From positions 961,918-1,022,897 of the forward strand of contig BFEA01000512.1 of NCBI GenBank assembly GCA_003427395.1: DNA of 60,980 bases, read 5' to 3'. The position numbers and the translations under genes were made by a program. How positions within the stretch are numbered: position 1 is the stretch's first letter; each line of letters begins with the position of its first letter. Positions 43,906 to 56,129 of this stretch are shown one piece after another. The notes below the pieces were generated by a model. It was given only the letters and a program-made list of their open reading frames with translations. It searched no databases and was not told the origin of the DNA. The stretch comes from Chara braunii (Eukaryota > Streptophyta > Charophyceae > Charales > Characeae).

Positions 43906-44268
43906 ATGAGCGAGATTCTGCCATTCCGACCCTGGTTCCCTCGAGGGAGGGGGGCTGGTAGGATAAGTAGAGAGGAGGAGAGGTGGCTCCTGGACTCTTT
44001 GAACAAGTTTGCGCCGAGAGAGGTTTTTCCTTACGTAATCGCAAGCTATGAGGCTTTGAAGAAGCTTGGTTTGGGGGGCGAGTGCCTTTATGTGTTGACC
44101 TGCTACTTCATTGATCTCGACGAGTACGATAGGAGGATCTATGTGCCGAAGGACAAGTATAAAAAGAAATGGCGCGGAAGTTGTTGGGAACGGGACGTCG
44201 GGATAATCCTAGAAGAGAAGGGGAGATTGGAAAAGGACGGTGAGACTCATGTGTGGAGCACGAAGTAG
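43906..44268 (+). CDS. Unknown module, copy 3 (longest open frame, 120 residues)
   Basis: The frame opens with MSEILPFRPWFPRGRGAG and EEERWLLDSLNKFAPREV. It then gives the full module: FPYVIASYEALKKLGLGGEC, LYVLTCYFIDLDEYDRRIYV, PKDKYKKKWRGSCWERDVGI and ILEEKGRLEKDGE. It is basic and aromatic-rich, without signal peptide or membrane segment. It may be an exon or a fragment of the decayed gene described around it. I know no family with this motif order. It is kept as CDS only because it is uninterrupted, and expression is doubtful. Confidence 0.35.
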   Translation: MSEILPFRPWFPRGRGAGRISREEERWLLDSLNKFAPREVFPYVIASYEALKKLGLGGECLYVLTCYFIDLDEYDRRIYVPKDKYKKKWRGSCWERDVGIILEEKGRLEKDGETHVWSTK

Positions 44269-44454
44269 TGCCTTCTGAACGGATACCTAAACCTCAACCT
44301 AGCATGGTCGCGCTCCAAAGGAATGGATGAGAGGCAATAGTAGAATTTGTACGGAGAATTAAAGGCGGTGAGTCAACGGTCAGTAGCGTTGCTGAGACTG
44401 GAGGTGAGACCGAGAGCGATGCAGGGAGCGGTGACTGGAGAAGAGGAATTGAAT

Positions 44455-44640
44455 AGGGTGTCTTTCGTCGGAAGGATAACGTTGGTTATTCGAATGAGGT
44501 CAACGAAACCGCAGGATGAACGAAGTTGTCGGTGCCTAGCCGAAGAAGCGATTGAACGAGAACGGTCTAGGCTGCTTGCGTTAGTGGTGACGGAAAGGCG
44601 GATAACCTATGACGTGATGGTATGGTCCCTAGGATGGCTG
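44455..44640 (+). pseudogene. Unknown module, copy 4 (C-terminal part only)
   Basis: It reads LVIRMRSTKPQDERSCRCLA and EEAIERERSRLLALVV. The end aligns with copy 2 (CWERAKEAVENEKDRLLLL): C, A, EA, E-x-E/EK and RLL-x-L match in order. The N-terminal half of the module is not recognisable here. Confidence 0.4.
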
Positions 44641-45289
44641 AAGTACGAAGTGGAGAAAGATGGGACCATCCAAGAGGCGGGATCCCGCGTGTAAGGGGAA
44701 GGGTCGAGAAGATTGATTCGCTCATTGAGTTATTTCTTGACCCAATAAACGATATAGTGGACCTAGTAGATGCACACAAGGATTGTTGTGATTCTACGGA
44801 TGAGCGAGGACTCTTAGCGCTAGAGGAGAGAGTCGAAAAGTTGCCTATGATCTACAAGGAGGAAAGGGAAAAAATAATAAACTCGAGGGAGGAGTTTTTG
44901 GCTAAAAGGATTAGAGAAATCTGAAACGAAGCCGAGAAGAGGCCAAAAAGTATCAATTGATTGGGGGAGCAAAGATAAAGGGATCTTTGGTGCTGGCTAG
45001 GGTATAAGTGACACACGACGAAAGATTGAGTCGGGAGGAGGAAGTTGAATCCGCTAGAAGGGTGCTTAAAGAAGCAAGGATATGTGTCATCTAAAAGGCG
45101 GTCGACGAACTTCGATTAGCCAAGATTATGATTCACACGATGTCGTCTGAAGGGGAGGCGTTTTTTCGCGATGTCGAGAAACCATAACTGAGGCAAGAAC
45201 AAAACTAAGAGAAGATGGGAGGCGTACCAGCAAAGGAGACGCCCAGAGGAGCGGGTAAGAACACCACGTCTGCCATAGCCAGGTGCACA

Positions 45290-46680
45290 CACGCGAGAGG
45301 CCGCAAGGGGCCGCACGCACCCACGCGTTCGTGCTAACACATACGCACACGCCTCACAACCACCCGCGCAGCAACGGAAGGACCCTGCTTGGACGCGCTA
45401 CACTAGCGCACAGTCACGTTGTCTCGTGCAGCAGTTGCGCACCAGGTCGGAGTAGCACGCGCACACTTGCGTACACACCCGCGCGATCGAGATCGGGCGC
45501 GCAAGGTCGTGCTCACCAACGCGCAGACGACCACATAAGTCGAAATCGCGAGTGAAGGTTATGCAATCTGCGAGCACACCCGAGTGATCAAGATCGGGGC
45601 GTGCTACCGCATGCGCCAACGTGCAACCGCGCACACTATCGGGGTGAGGCCGCGCAGGCGGGAATTGAGCGCGCGAAGACACACGAAGGCACGTGCAGAA
45701 CGAGGATCAGAGTTGTGCCCATTCGCATGTACGCACACCGCGCACACACGTGCACAGGTCGGGATAGCATGCCGCGCGCGTACACGGACATACGCTCGCA
45801 GGTCAGGATTGAGGTAGCGCGCAGCCGCGTACATACAGGCACACATACGCACAAGTCGGGAATGAGGGCAGTCACGCACAGACACATACACTCGTGCACA
45901 ATTGGGATCGAGGTTGCGTGCAGCCGCGTGCGCACATGTACACACGTGTAAAATCGGGATCGCAGCAGCGAGTACGCACACATATACGTGCACAAGTCGA
46001 GATTGAGGCCACGCACAACCGCGCGTATATATGCGCGCTCGTGCGCAGGCGAGATTAAGGCAGCGTGCAGCCGTGAGGATACACGTACGTACGTGCACAT
46101 TCGGGGGTGAGACGCGCATGGTGGCACGCACTTGCGCATACACCCGCACGATCGTAATCATGCAGCCGTGCTAGTGCGCAGCCTCGTGCCAGCCTTGCGT
46201 TGTATGGAGCGGCGGGCGCAGTCAAAATAGGGGCCGCTACAGTGGACAACTCGCTCAATGTTGTGCCCGCACAGACGTGCCTGGTGAGACGAACTTGGAC
46301 TTTGGGTACAAGCTCGAGACACGGGGCTCAATCTGAACTGGTCAGGACATTCGAACTAAATGTGAAGCTGCGAACATCAGCAAGCGCACACGCGGGGTGA
46401 AAGGAAATAGTTGCGCGCACAGATCTGGACCTCACACTCTCGCACGCATGCATGCGAAGTCGGGATTGGGGCACGTACACCTGCGTGCACACGCGCACAG
46501 TCGGGGTTAAGTTGCGCGCGTCCGTGCACGGATTGGGATCAGTTCGCACGCAGCCACTCGTAACAGTGTTGAAGTGCACAGCAAGGGTTGAACTTTGCAC
46601 AGCCGCGTACACGCACGCGCGCACACATGCGAAGTTAGGGTCGGGCGTGCGCCACGCGTACTAACGTTGCACAGTCAGGA
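45290..46680 (+). repeat. Degenerate GC/CA-rich minisatellite, ~1.4 kb
   Basis: Loose units of about 50-70 bases contain (A)GTCGGGAT(T/C)GAGGC-like words, then CGCGCAGCCGCGTACAC and runs of CACACGCGCGCAC. Alternating purine-pyrimidine CG/CA steps are very frequent. Long cysteine-, arginine- and valine-rich frames on both strands come from the repeat and are not genes. Confidence 0.7.
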
Positions 46681-47448
46681 TGGGTGGGCGCCCAGCGCGC
46701 TGTCGCACTTTTTTCTAGTCGGGCCTCCTCAGGTGACCAGAAAAGCCAACAGGTTGTCACGCAGGATTTTGATGTTGATTGCAATAAATAAAATAAGTTA
46801 AATAGTGCAAATCCCTTCCTGTTGTGTGCGCCCGGCTTCGAGCGAGACCCTTCAATTGCGATCTTCACTGGACCCCGGTCTTAGGAATCTTTGATTGTGA
46901 TTCGGAACAGCAATGGTGATGCAAATAATAAAATAAAATTAAATATGCCATGTATGTATCAAGATGCCAATTTGAGGGATTGAGAATTGTGACATGATCA
47001 ACAAGGAAAACAATCATCAAGTAGTGCCAGAAGAGAGAACCAAGACTGACTGACTCAAGGCAAAGACAAGATGAATGAGAGAAAAGTGAGAGCTCATATC
47101 ATCTCAAGAGTACAATGACAAGGACATGGTCAGTACTCAATGTCTATGCTCTCACTCTTCCCTTTCACTCTTGACCTCAATCTCAATCTCTCGGAGCATA
47201 TGACACCACGTCTAAGTACATCTTGAAAAGGTCTGCTCGGTGTGTATCTGATGACTGTACTCAAATCTTGAGTATGCTTTTTTCAGTATATCTGTTATGC
47301 CCAACAAGTTTTTGCCTTGAGCCTGTTGTACTCAGATGCCTGCTAATTTTAAAGCTGCTCACTTGTCATCTGATCAGTCTTGCTGAGTATTGATGTCACT
47401 GAGCGCACTTACTGTGACATGAATGTTGCTCTCACCAGAATGCGTGTT
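46681..47448. other. No gene recognised
   Basis: AT-rich sequence follows the minisatellite. I saw no domain, RNA gene or clear repeat. Confidence 0.5.
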
Positions 47449-47640
47449 GTGACCAGCGTCGTCGCTGCTACCAATGGGACCTCCCACTATGGCCACCATT
47501 GCTGCTGCTTTCACCGGAACTGTTCGCTGTGACCAGCGTCGTCGCTGCTACCACCGAGACTTCCCGCTATGACCAGCACTGTTGCTGCTGTCACCGGAAC
47601 TGTCCGCTGTGACCAGCGTTATGTCCCCTGAGAATGGGAC
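47449..47640 (+). repeat. 80-bp tandem repeat, ~2.4 copies
   Basis: GTGACCAGCGTCGTCGCTGC starts at 47449 and 47529 and reappears shortened at 47609. Each unit also has (C/A)CACTATG- or CCGCTATGACC-like and CACCGGAACTGT words. Confidence 0.8.
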
Positions 47641-48400
47641 CTTCTGAAAGCAAACTGAGTTCATCGATAGAGTTCCACTTAATCTGAACTCACTAAGACT
47701 GAGAATTGAACTCACTGGAATCGGGGTCAGTGAGACCAAACTGAGAACTGAATTGATGCTTTCCCTAAAAGTTGCACTCAAGTAACTGAAATCAGATCTG
47801 AACTGAACTTGCCGAAAACTGAATTTGAAAAAAATGAAACTGATCTCACTGAACTTACTGAAATCGAACTAAACTTGAAGAAAACCAGGCTGACTTCACT
47901 GAGTCCAAAGTAAGCTTACTAATTTTAAAACCACTCACTTATCACCTGATCGGTCTACCTGAACACTGATGCTGAGCTTGGATATGAAATGAAACTGGAC
48001 CGAACTTGCTGAGATGAAACTGAACTCACCAAACTTACTGAAACTGAATTGAACTCGAAGAGATGAGACTGATTTTACTGAACTTACTGAAACTGAAATG
48101 AATCAGCAAGGACTGAATCCATTAAGACCAGGCTTAATAAAACTGAATTGAGTCCGCTGAAACCGAACTGAACTCGTTTGTAATTGGAAACTGGATTTTG
48201 AACTGAACTGTGACTGAATGTCATACTGTGAGGATCACTGATTTTCAACTGAGAACTCACCGAAGACCGAAACTGAATTTTTGCCGAAATTCTTACCGAA
48301 AACTGAAACTGAGTTTATCAACCCCCGAACTGAAGTTGCTGAGATTGAATTGAAACCACTGAAGTAAAACGAGCGAATACTAACCACGTACCGTAACAGA
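47641..48400 (+). repeat. Degenerate ACTGAACT-type short repeat region
   Basis: The words ACTGAA(C/A)T, CTGAACTCACT and GAAACTGA recur every 10-25 bases without strict phase. This resembles an old microsatellite-derived repeat. No coding frame survives. Confidence 0.6.
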
Positions 48401-51400
48401 ACTTACTTGTAGCTCTGATTTTCTTTTGCAAAAGGTTTCCCTTCACCATGTGATGAGTCTGATCTCACAAAGAGTGTGTTCTGTTCACCGACTCTGAATT
48501 CACCGAAATTGGATTGGGTCTGTTCAGAATTAGGTTGCACTCTATTTGCTGTTCCGGTTCCTGCATAGTGTCTGACCTTAGTCTGTTTCTCAGTGCCCGA
48601 TATCTGTTCTTGCCCAAAGTGACACTCTGGTTACTACTCAGAACCGAACACGTGTCTAGGCCCTGACCGGTGCTTGAAACATGGATTCAATCTGAGTTCA
48701 GAGTCTGAACTCAATAAGAACGAGAGCTTGACTACCGTATATGCTTAACTCCGATAAGAAAATGGACCTAAACCTGGTCACAACATACATCTCAGTCTGA
48801 TTGGAAAACAATGGGTGAGCCCATTCAGAAACATCTCTCTCAATCTGATTGAAAGGCGAGTCAGAGTCTGTTTTAAGAGTGAAACTCAAGACCACCTGAA
48901 CTGTGTGAACATGTGCTCTGAATCTGGCTTGAGTCTATTTTGAATGTCAAACTTGAGATCAGCCTGAACATAAGTGCTGAATCCGGAGTAAACTCGTTGA
49001 GAAACTTTTTCCGGGCCGTATTCTGTTCGTACAGATTATATTTCCACGCAGTGTCATGTCTTGTTTGCTGCAAAGAGTTCCTTCTTGACTCTACCTTAGT
49101 CCTCCCGCCAGTTCACTTCTCAAACTAGCTACATCTAGCTCACTGTAATGAATCTGCCTCTCATTGAGTTGTCGAGCTTCCTTAGTTGGAAATTCATTCT
49201 CAGATCTGTCCTTGCCCAATTTTGAGATATGCTCTCCACTTGTTATCTTTCCTTGAGTTCAAATCGTTCTCAACACAGGGGTGCAGTTTTATGTTGTCGT
49301 CGTTCAAATGCTGCAGAGGGGTACAGTCCTAGTGCCTTCCGCTAGATTAATGCGTGGGGCCACAGTCCTGTCACCCCCCCCCTTCTTTTGATTACTGCAC
49401 GGTTCTCTTCCTCTCATTTAGAGCACATGCCCTCTGTATGAGAGTGATACGAGAAAACTGTAAGTCTGGGAAAACTGTGCTTGCAGATTTATTTTTCGCT
49501 ATGTCCAACTACTTACTAAAAGATCCGAACCGTGAAGATGTGCATCTTCATGCCACCTTTGACTCTGCTATGTCAGATCTTGGTCCACCACTTTCATCAT
49601 GAAGATACGCTCCCTCGCGCATAGGAGGCATACTTGACCCTGTATTGCATAGATCGTGATTGGCTTTGTTGGGTGCTACGAATGCAACCTCGCTTCTGTC
49701 CAGGTTCATGCGTTGCCTGTGTTTGAGCGTGATGGGCCGTTTTGCTGCCAAAGTAGTAGACTACCTTTAAAAGCCAATGTACTAGGCTTCTTTTTGGGTG
49801 TGCAGTGGACCCCTTTTCATTGGTCTTCCCCAATTTCCTTTCCGAGTATTGAACATTAACAGTAATAGCGTTCCAGTTCATGCACTCCGTACATACGTTT
49901 TCCCGTAATTTGAGTGTTTCCTCCTTGATTGGCGCCCCCTTCCCCTCCACTATCTTCTTTACAAGAGGCCACCAACAAACATTGCGGCCCTCACGTTGGT
50001 AGAAACGCGGTGTTACCAATACTCAGATGGTTGCGCTTCAAAGCTTCGTCGACTCGAGATACTGTCTGTGGACACTTGCAGTCCGCTGGAAACAACACAT
50101 ATCAACAGGCTATGGCTGATGTAGATTCGTTACATCAAAGGCCTGGATGATACAGATGCCTGATATCCTAGTAAAATGCACAAGGAGCCCTGTAAACTAT
50201 CCATCGCAAACCCTCTACCAAACCGGTCATTTCAGTGCGCGGTGGAAACGGAGCAATTCTTCGGAAATAGGCGAACCATTTGCCGTCTTTGCAAAAGCCT
50301 CATTCATGGACCGCAGAAGCATGTATAGATATATCTCATGTCCAGTAACCCTCTTTGTCCAACTAGCCTTTGATTGACTCAGCAACACGAGCACGGTTGA
50401 GAAGCAATCGTCTTACTTTCCGCTAAGCCACGCACGATACAACGACGAGATTCTCCTCGATTCCTAGCATCCAGCCTCCACAACGCTAATGACACGAACA
50501 CCACCGCCTCATGCCGCATGAAACGGCCGAGAACGAATCGTATGTTCACCCGCGTCTTTCTATCTTTCTTGCTAGCGGCAAGTCTGATTAGTTCTCAATG
50601 GCGAAAGTCAATCTTGTCAGAGGTTGGACGCTCATCTAATTTGCTCGGCAGGGATGATCAGCTTGATCAATTCAATTAAATTGAACCTGCGGGCACCATC
50701 ACAGAGATTGATAACTAGTATAGTTATACTCATCGAGTAGAGGAACTAAATACTAGTTTGATTTCCCAACAAGCATTGAATTCATGCTATGTCATCTATC
50801 GCGTCATTGAACGCCCTGACTCAATCCTCGTTAAAATAAGCAACGACTGGCACTCGGTTCGTGCATGCCCACTGATCTGCCTTTACAATTGAGTTTGCTC
50901 CACTTGTCAATCTCACGGTTGTTTGTCAGGGGTTAGAGATAATCAAAGCAATGGGGAAGATAACATGGTTCCACATACAAGGCACAACAATCTATGCAAC
51001 ATTGTCACAAACTGCATTATCCCTTTCAATACTGCCTTTTCTGATGGTACGATATTCTCGCAAGTGGTCAGCTCCCAACAAGTTAGTGCATGTCTTCTTG
51101 GGGATGAAGTCGGAGAAGTTGGCTTTGGTAAAGTGGCGCGAGCAGTCTCATACTAATCAGGACACTCGCCGTCTGCCTTTGCCATTGGGCAGCGACCAAG
51201 CAATCACTCTTTAGTAAATAAAGATTACAAAGCAACCACGCCAGAGTTACCACGCGGTTCCAAAAGTTGTGTCCGCAAGTCTAGTTGGCATGGAGATATG
51301 TATGGTCATTTTGTTCCATATCATGTCCCCTCTTGATGAGCGAGTTCCGATCCGATTTTCCATCTGCGAGGCTGAAGTTAAGCCCTTCTATCTATCATGG

Positions 51401-52005
51401 TACGGAAAACGTGCTCGACAATGGAGTTGAGGGTGTTTTCCCAGACATGAGATTTCGAGTTATGCCCAAAGTCTATGGTGGACTTGGAACTGAGAGGTTT
51501 CCCCAATCTGATTTGTCTCAACATTAAATTGGAAACTCTCTCTCATTCTAGTCATTGATGCATGAGGCGGCATAAATACTTCAGTCATCATCGGTAGCCT
51601 GCTCAGTCGTAAGGAAGCACTTGATTGAAAGGCGTGTAAATTAAAAGAAAAGAAAAAACATTTTCCGTATACTTTCTGCTTGTACACCCATCATGTCATC
51701 CGTATACACGATAAGAGCATGCATCCAGTTGTGACCTCCATTTGTACTTTTCAAGTGTACATCAGACGCATACTACTACTGATTCATATGTCCACATAAT
51801 GAGTGGACAATATGCGCGCTTTCATTCCTTTATCGCATACGGACGTGAAAACCCGCAGATGCATGCAAAGGGGAACACTCACCCAACCTATGGCTCACTG
51901 CCAAGTGGATCGCTGCAGTGCTTTACGTGCTCGTGGCAGCCGTCTTACGACCGTAACTAGTCTGGCCAGGGTGTGTGATGAGTAACTGCAGTAGTTGGCT
52001 GACAT
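48401..52005. other. No gene recognised (3.6 kb)
   Basis: Only short frames (up to 140 codons) without motifs are present. I saw no LTR ends, zinc knuckles, RT or transposase motifs. A (CT)n run at 52006-52031 bounds it on the right. Confidence 0.45.
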
Positions 52006-52031
52006 CCCTCTCTCTCTCTCTCTCTCTCTCT
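52006..52031 (+). repeat. (CT)n microsatellite
   Basis: A run of about 13 CT units. Confidence 0.9.
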
Positions 52032-54139
52032 GATCTTCCTCCCTCATCACTTCTTAAGTTTTTGTCCATGTCCCCCCCTGCGACATCAACTGTGCGCGTC
52101 TGATCTGATCTGACAAGTCAAACCCCTAGTTCTCTTGTAACGGCCCAGTGGTCGTTTCCCTGGGCTGACAGCTGGCTGCTGTGCCCGTCGACACGCGGCG
52201 CCTGAACACGCAAGTACCCCTCGTGGAAACGGGAGAGGTACTGCCTAAGTAGACCAGGCCCAACGGTCCTACCGCGGGCGCTGAATCCAGGTCCGGTAAT
52301 CTCGCTGGCCAAGCTGGTTTTCAGACCCAATAGGCTATAACACAAATACAGGTCCGACGGTACTCTCTTGTCTCGATCCAGACCTCGCCAATGTGGGTAC
52401 CGCCGCAACTTAGTCTGGTTCATTACTTTCTTTGATTATTATTTTATTTTATTTTCTCCCTTCGCAAAAGAAATAAGAATAAACTCAGTTGTAGGGCCTC
52501 TCCAGGATTGACTATGAAAACGTCAGGGCTAATTAGCCTGATAACCCGCAGTGTAGCGTAGCGTCTTGCCGTTAAGCGGAGCAGACTCGACCGGGATTCA
52601 CTTCAAATTGGACTAGTGGGGAACGTCTTACCCCTCTAGTCAGAACATCAAACCGGTGTGATAAAATTTAACTCACCGAGGAGCGCCTGCATGTCGGGCC
52701 CTCCGACAGCGCGCGCAAGCGGATAGAGATTGGGGGTGCAGATAACCGGGCGCGCAGCGTTCCACGGCTCACCATGGTCGGGTGGGACTAGGCCACCGCG
52801 GGTGATCGGCTGACGAAATAGGCCTTTGGGCGCACTCGGGACATCCGACGGCTTGAGACTTCAAGCCGAACCGGGACTCTGGGACCGGGCTTCAAACACG
52901 AATCAGGGCTCAGAATGAGGAACTGGGACTTTGGATGGAACCTGGACTTTTGACGGGCCGAGACTCCGACGGAACTGAGACTTTGGTGGGACTAACGCTT
53001 TGATGGGACCGAGAGTTTAGCCTGCCCGGGTTTTTGATGGTGCCGAGGTTCAATCCTAGTCGGATTTGGACGGTACCGTGACTTTAGAACGAGCCGAAAC
53101 CTTGGAACCTCAAGTGGACTGAGATTGTGGGCGAGATTGGTCCTTCGGAGCATTACCAAAATATGGGATAGGTCGGGACTCTGAGCGGCCCGACACTTGT
53201 ACGCGTGCGCGCCGACGGGACAAGTCAATTCCTTCGGACGTGGCTGGAACCTTGGGATCAGACCAATTTTCTCTGATCAGACAACTCTAGGGATCAGTCA
53301 GACTTGTGAGGGGGACCGGGACGTGAGCGAGTTATGGTGAAACTAGACCTGGAACTATGGCCCCAGTGGGCCCGAGAATCTAGCTCGGACACAGAGAGCT
53401 CCAGCACAATTCCCTGGGATCGGCGAGCTCGTTACCGGCGACACCCCATCGGGCGGAGGATCCGACCTAGACTGCTAGTGAGATCAATCTGGCGCAGACT
53501 GATCTTTCAGACTTTGACTCGGGATCTATCTCTGGGGCGGGAAATAGCTCAGAGAATCCTATCGTTTTGGACTAAATGAAAACAATCGTTTGTTTCTTCC
53601 AGACAGTGAGTTGTGAGAAACTCGTGGTTGTGTCCAAGGTCGGTTCCAGTCTTCGTTTATGTGAATGTTGACTGACAGTTTTCTTGTAGGTTACAGGAGC
53701 CCCGACCGACCCTCCCGTGGGTGACAGACACGACGTGAGGTGTAGGGTTCGATCGCCATGCCGGCACACCCATCCCACCGGTCGACAACGACACACCAAA
53801 TTTTTTTTTTGCACATGTCAACGGTGGTGGAGCCATTTGACCTCGACCTAGTGGGACTTTGGGACCGGCGGAGCGCGTGAGCGGGACTCGCGATGCCGAC
53901 GAGGTGGGAACTTGCGAGTGTTCTATTTTCTTTTGAGAAGTGTGGTGGAGACTATTTAGGTGACGTTATCAAATGCTGGAAAGGAATATTGCGAGACCGC
54001 TTGGGACCGTCTAGGATCAGTTGGGACCGCCTGGGACCATCTGGGGCTAGGTGGGACATGAGTGGGCGACGCAGTGACCATTGGGAGCACGTGGCACTTG
54101 CGATTTTGACACAAGGGAGTGTTATTATTATTATTATTA

Positions 54140-54181
<42 letters not shown>

Positions 54182-54479
54182 TTGTGGAGCGTAGTGAGAG
54201 CGGTTTCAACAGTTGGGACCATCCGATGCTACAGGTGGTAGTGCGGGCCCACTTGGGACCGCCTGGGATCAGTTGGGACCGACATGGGACGAGGTGGATT
54301 TTTTTTTGGCGACGAGTGTGGCCCGCCATCTTTACACTTGGGACTGTCGCGAGTGGGACTTGCGAGTCAAGAGTAAATTGAGACTAGAGGCTGGCCCAAG
54401 ACTTACCTCGGGACTGCGGTTTCTTCGGCGACACGTATATGTTACTTGGCTCTCTTGAGTGAGCTACTGCGCGCTCGGC
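52032..54479. repeat. Sequence with recurring TGGGAC-type words and an (ATT)n run
   Basis: No gene is visible. From 52850 to 54300 the words GGGACTTTG, TTGGGACCG and TGGGACC recur. A 45-bp block (CTTGGGACCGTCTAGGATCA / CTTGGGACCGCCTGGGATCA) appears at about 54000 and 54253. An (ATT)n microsatellite fills 54121-54181. The stretch may belong to the upstream part of the LTR that ends at 56109, but I could not align it to the other LTR copy. Confidence 0.45.
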
Positions 54480-56109
54480 ACCACTTCACTCAAGGTCAGT
54501 CAACTGACTGACTCGGATTCCTTTTCACACCTGTGTGAGCCCACACTTTGCTTGGCCCTATTTTGTTTTGAATGTTAAAAAAAAAATATCCAGTAAAACG
54601 TGTGCGCGCATGCATGTGAAAAGGAGGATCTGACGGAAGCATGGGTTGCTGGATTTTGTGGACCTGTGGTTGTTTTTGTGTGTGCAGGTAGGTAGAAGGA
54701 TGCTTGCAAAGGAGAATGGTTAATGCATATTGAGATGAGGAAAAAGATTGTTCTGTTTGTACCTTTCGTCTGCCTGCTTATTGAAAGGACTTGTTCTGAA
54801 AAAGATTAATCCAGTGCATGTCGTAAACTGAATTCGATTGAAATAAAGCAGATATGGTTAAATGGACTCAGCCTTTTCCTGAGGATTACCCGTTCTATCC
54901 CGAATGACCTTATCTCCCTGCAGCTGTTCAAATGATTCTCATTCTTTATCTCCTTTGTCTTCTTTTCGTCCAAGTTACCCTGAACTCGGGAGAAATAAGA
55001 ATAATTGAAAGCTACTTGCAGTGGATAAATCCTCTCTTAAGGAAGCATCTGGGGCAGGGGTTCGTTGCTTTAGGAGCCGACCCTATTATCGACCCAGAGT
55101 GGACCGTTCTACGGGGGGGTACTTTGCCAATTCGGAGACGGCCCGACTTCAAAGATCCGAGTCTTCGGGCGAGGAGTACCCAGACCACTTCCTAGAGCGA
55201 GAGGCATGCAACACTTCAAGCAATGCACCTCATCAAGAATCATCCGCAAAAGCGGTCTGTCATCATAAAAAAGATTGGACATGTGTGGAGATGGGTGTGT
55301 CCATGCCTAATCTTAGGTCGGCGGTAGGTGGAATGAATAACTTTGGCAGCGCATCTCATCAAGTCAAAACTAAGGTTGTCTAACTACCGTGTCCACTGCA
55401 TCTATGTTATTGTTGAAAGCCAACTCCTCGTCGACAGTTGTATGATTTTTGTGGACTTCGACCCAAGGGGGTCAGATTTTATTTTGATCTTGTGTTTGGA
55501 CGTATCTAATGATGATTCTGATTCTTTCGAGTATCATGTCAGATTGAATGTATCTCGACTATGGTCGATCCCTTTTGGTGTAATTATGCGTGGTGGTTAT
55601 AGCTTTTTTTTTTTACTAGTGTCGAAAGGGACTAGGCTACTGTGGGTTTCACGCTTGGTTGAGATCGTCTTAGTCGACCGGCGTCCGCTTCGTACTTAGG
55701 AGATCAGCGCCCTAAGGACCGGACGACGTTCTCAATAGGCGTTTTAACCGCGCATACCTATACTACAGCGCGCGAGCAAACGCCCTCGGTTGACCTACCT
55801 CTGCAATTGCATGTAAAAGCTTTCGCAGGTGGGTCAGTAGCTCGGTAGGGATATGCCCCTAAGGGAAGTAAGTTGTGCCCCGTGGGAACCTATCCTGCCG
55901 TAGGGGACAGTGGGATGTACAGCTCGCGCACCTGGCTAAAGCCGAGAAGGGACGACGCGACCTCGTCCGTCTCGGCAGTTCACGGTATTAATTATGCATT
56001 GTCCCCGAGTTGTCTCTTGTTTTTTTTTTTTTTTGACACTCCTGCGTGACATGGCCGGGAGGGCTCCCGCCCCTTCGCAAGAAAAAGGCAGGGGCCGATG
56101 CGCACGACA
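54480..56109 (+). repeat. Second copy of the giant LTR family (3' part), acting as a 5' LTR
   Basis: Ordered blocks match 27950-29935: CTTCACTCAAGGTCA, CACACCTGTGTGAGCCCACA, CCCGTTCTATCCCGAATGAC, CGGGCGAGGA, GCAAACGCCCTCGG, TAGCTCGGTAGGGATA, GAACCTATCCTG, GGGATGTACAGCT and GTCCCCGAGTTGTCTCT. Overall identity looks like 70-75%. The end CGACA is followed at once by a primer site, so this is the 5' LTR of an element reading rightward. The left end could not be located. Confidence 0.7.
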
Positions 56110-56111
56110 AG

Positions 56112-56129
56112 TCGCACCGTTGCCGGGGA
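56112..56129 (+). promoter_or_regulatory. Primer binding site, tRNA-Asp type
   Basis: TCGCACCGTTGCCGGGGA lies two bases after the LTR end. The plant tRNA-Asp primer site is TGGCGCCGTTGCCGGGGA, so 16 of 18 bases match. In plants this site is typical of Tat/Athila-type Ty3/gypsy elements (family knowledge). It differs from the iMet sites of elements 1-3. Confidence 0.75.

Larger units (their letters stand above)
42150..45110 (+). pseudogene. Decayed gene or gene cluster with a repeated module of unknown family
   Basis: Several open stretches on the plus strand look coding although none is long. From about 42160 one frame reads FLDKVIREPSDCVADLTELY and FNPLDNQQALLGFFELRSNN to a TAG near 42360. 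Another reads RDLDKVELSFQKQW near 42440. Three to four diverged copies of one module follow (separate entries). The end (44690-44925) reads VEKIDSLIELFLDPINDIVD and EERVEKLPMIYKEEREKIIN, helical and highly charged. Stops and frame changes every 100-300 bases show decay. The composition (rich in E, K, R, L, Y, W) differs from the retroelements. I do not recognise the protein and assign no function. Confidence 0.5.

Noticed and set aside
45604-46161. 185-codon minus-strand frame rich in Cys, Arg and Ala
   Set aside because: Lies wholly within the GC/CA-rich minisatellite. A similar frame exists in another phase, as expected for repeat-derived frames.
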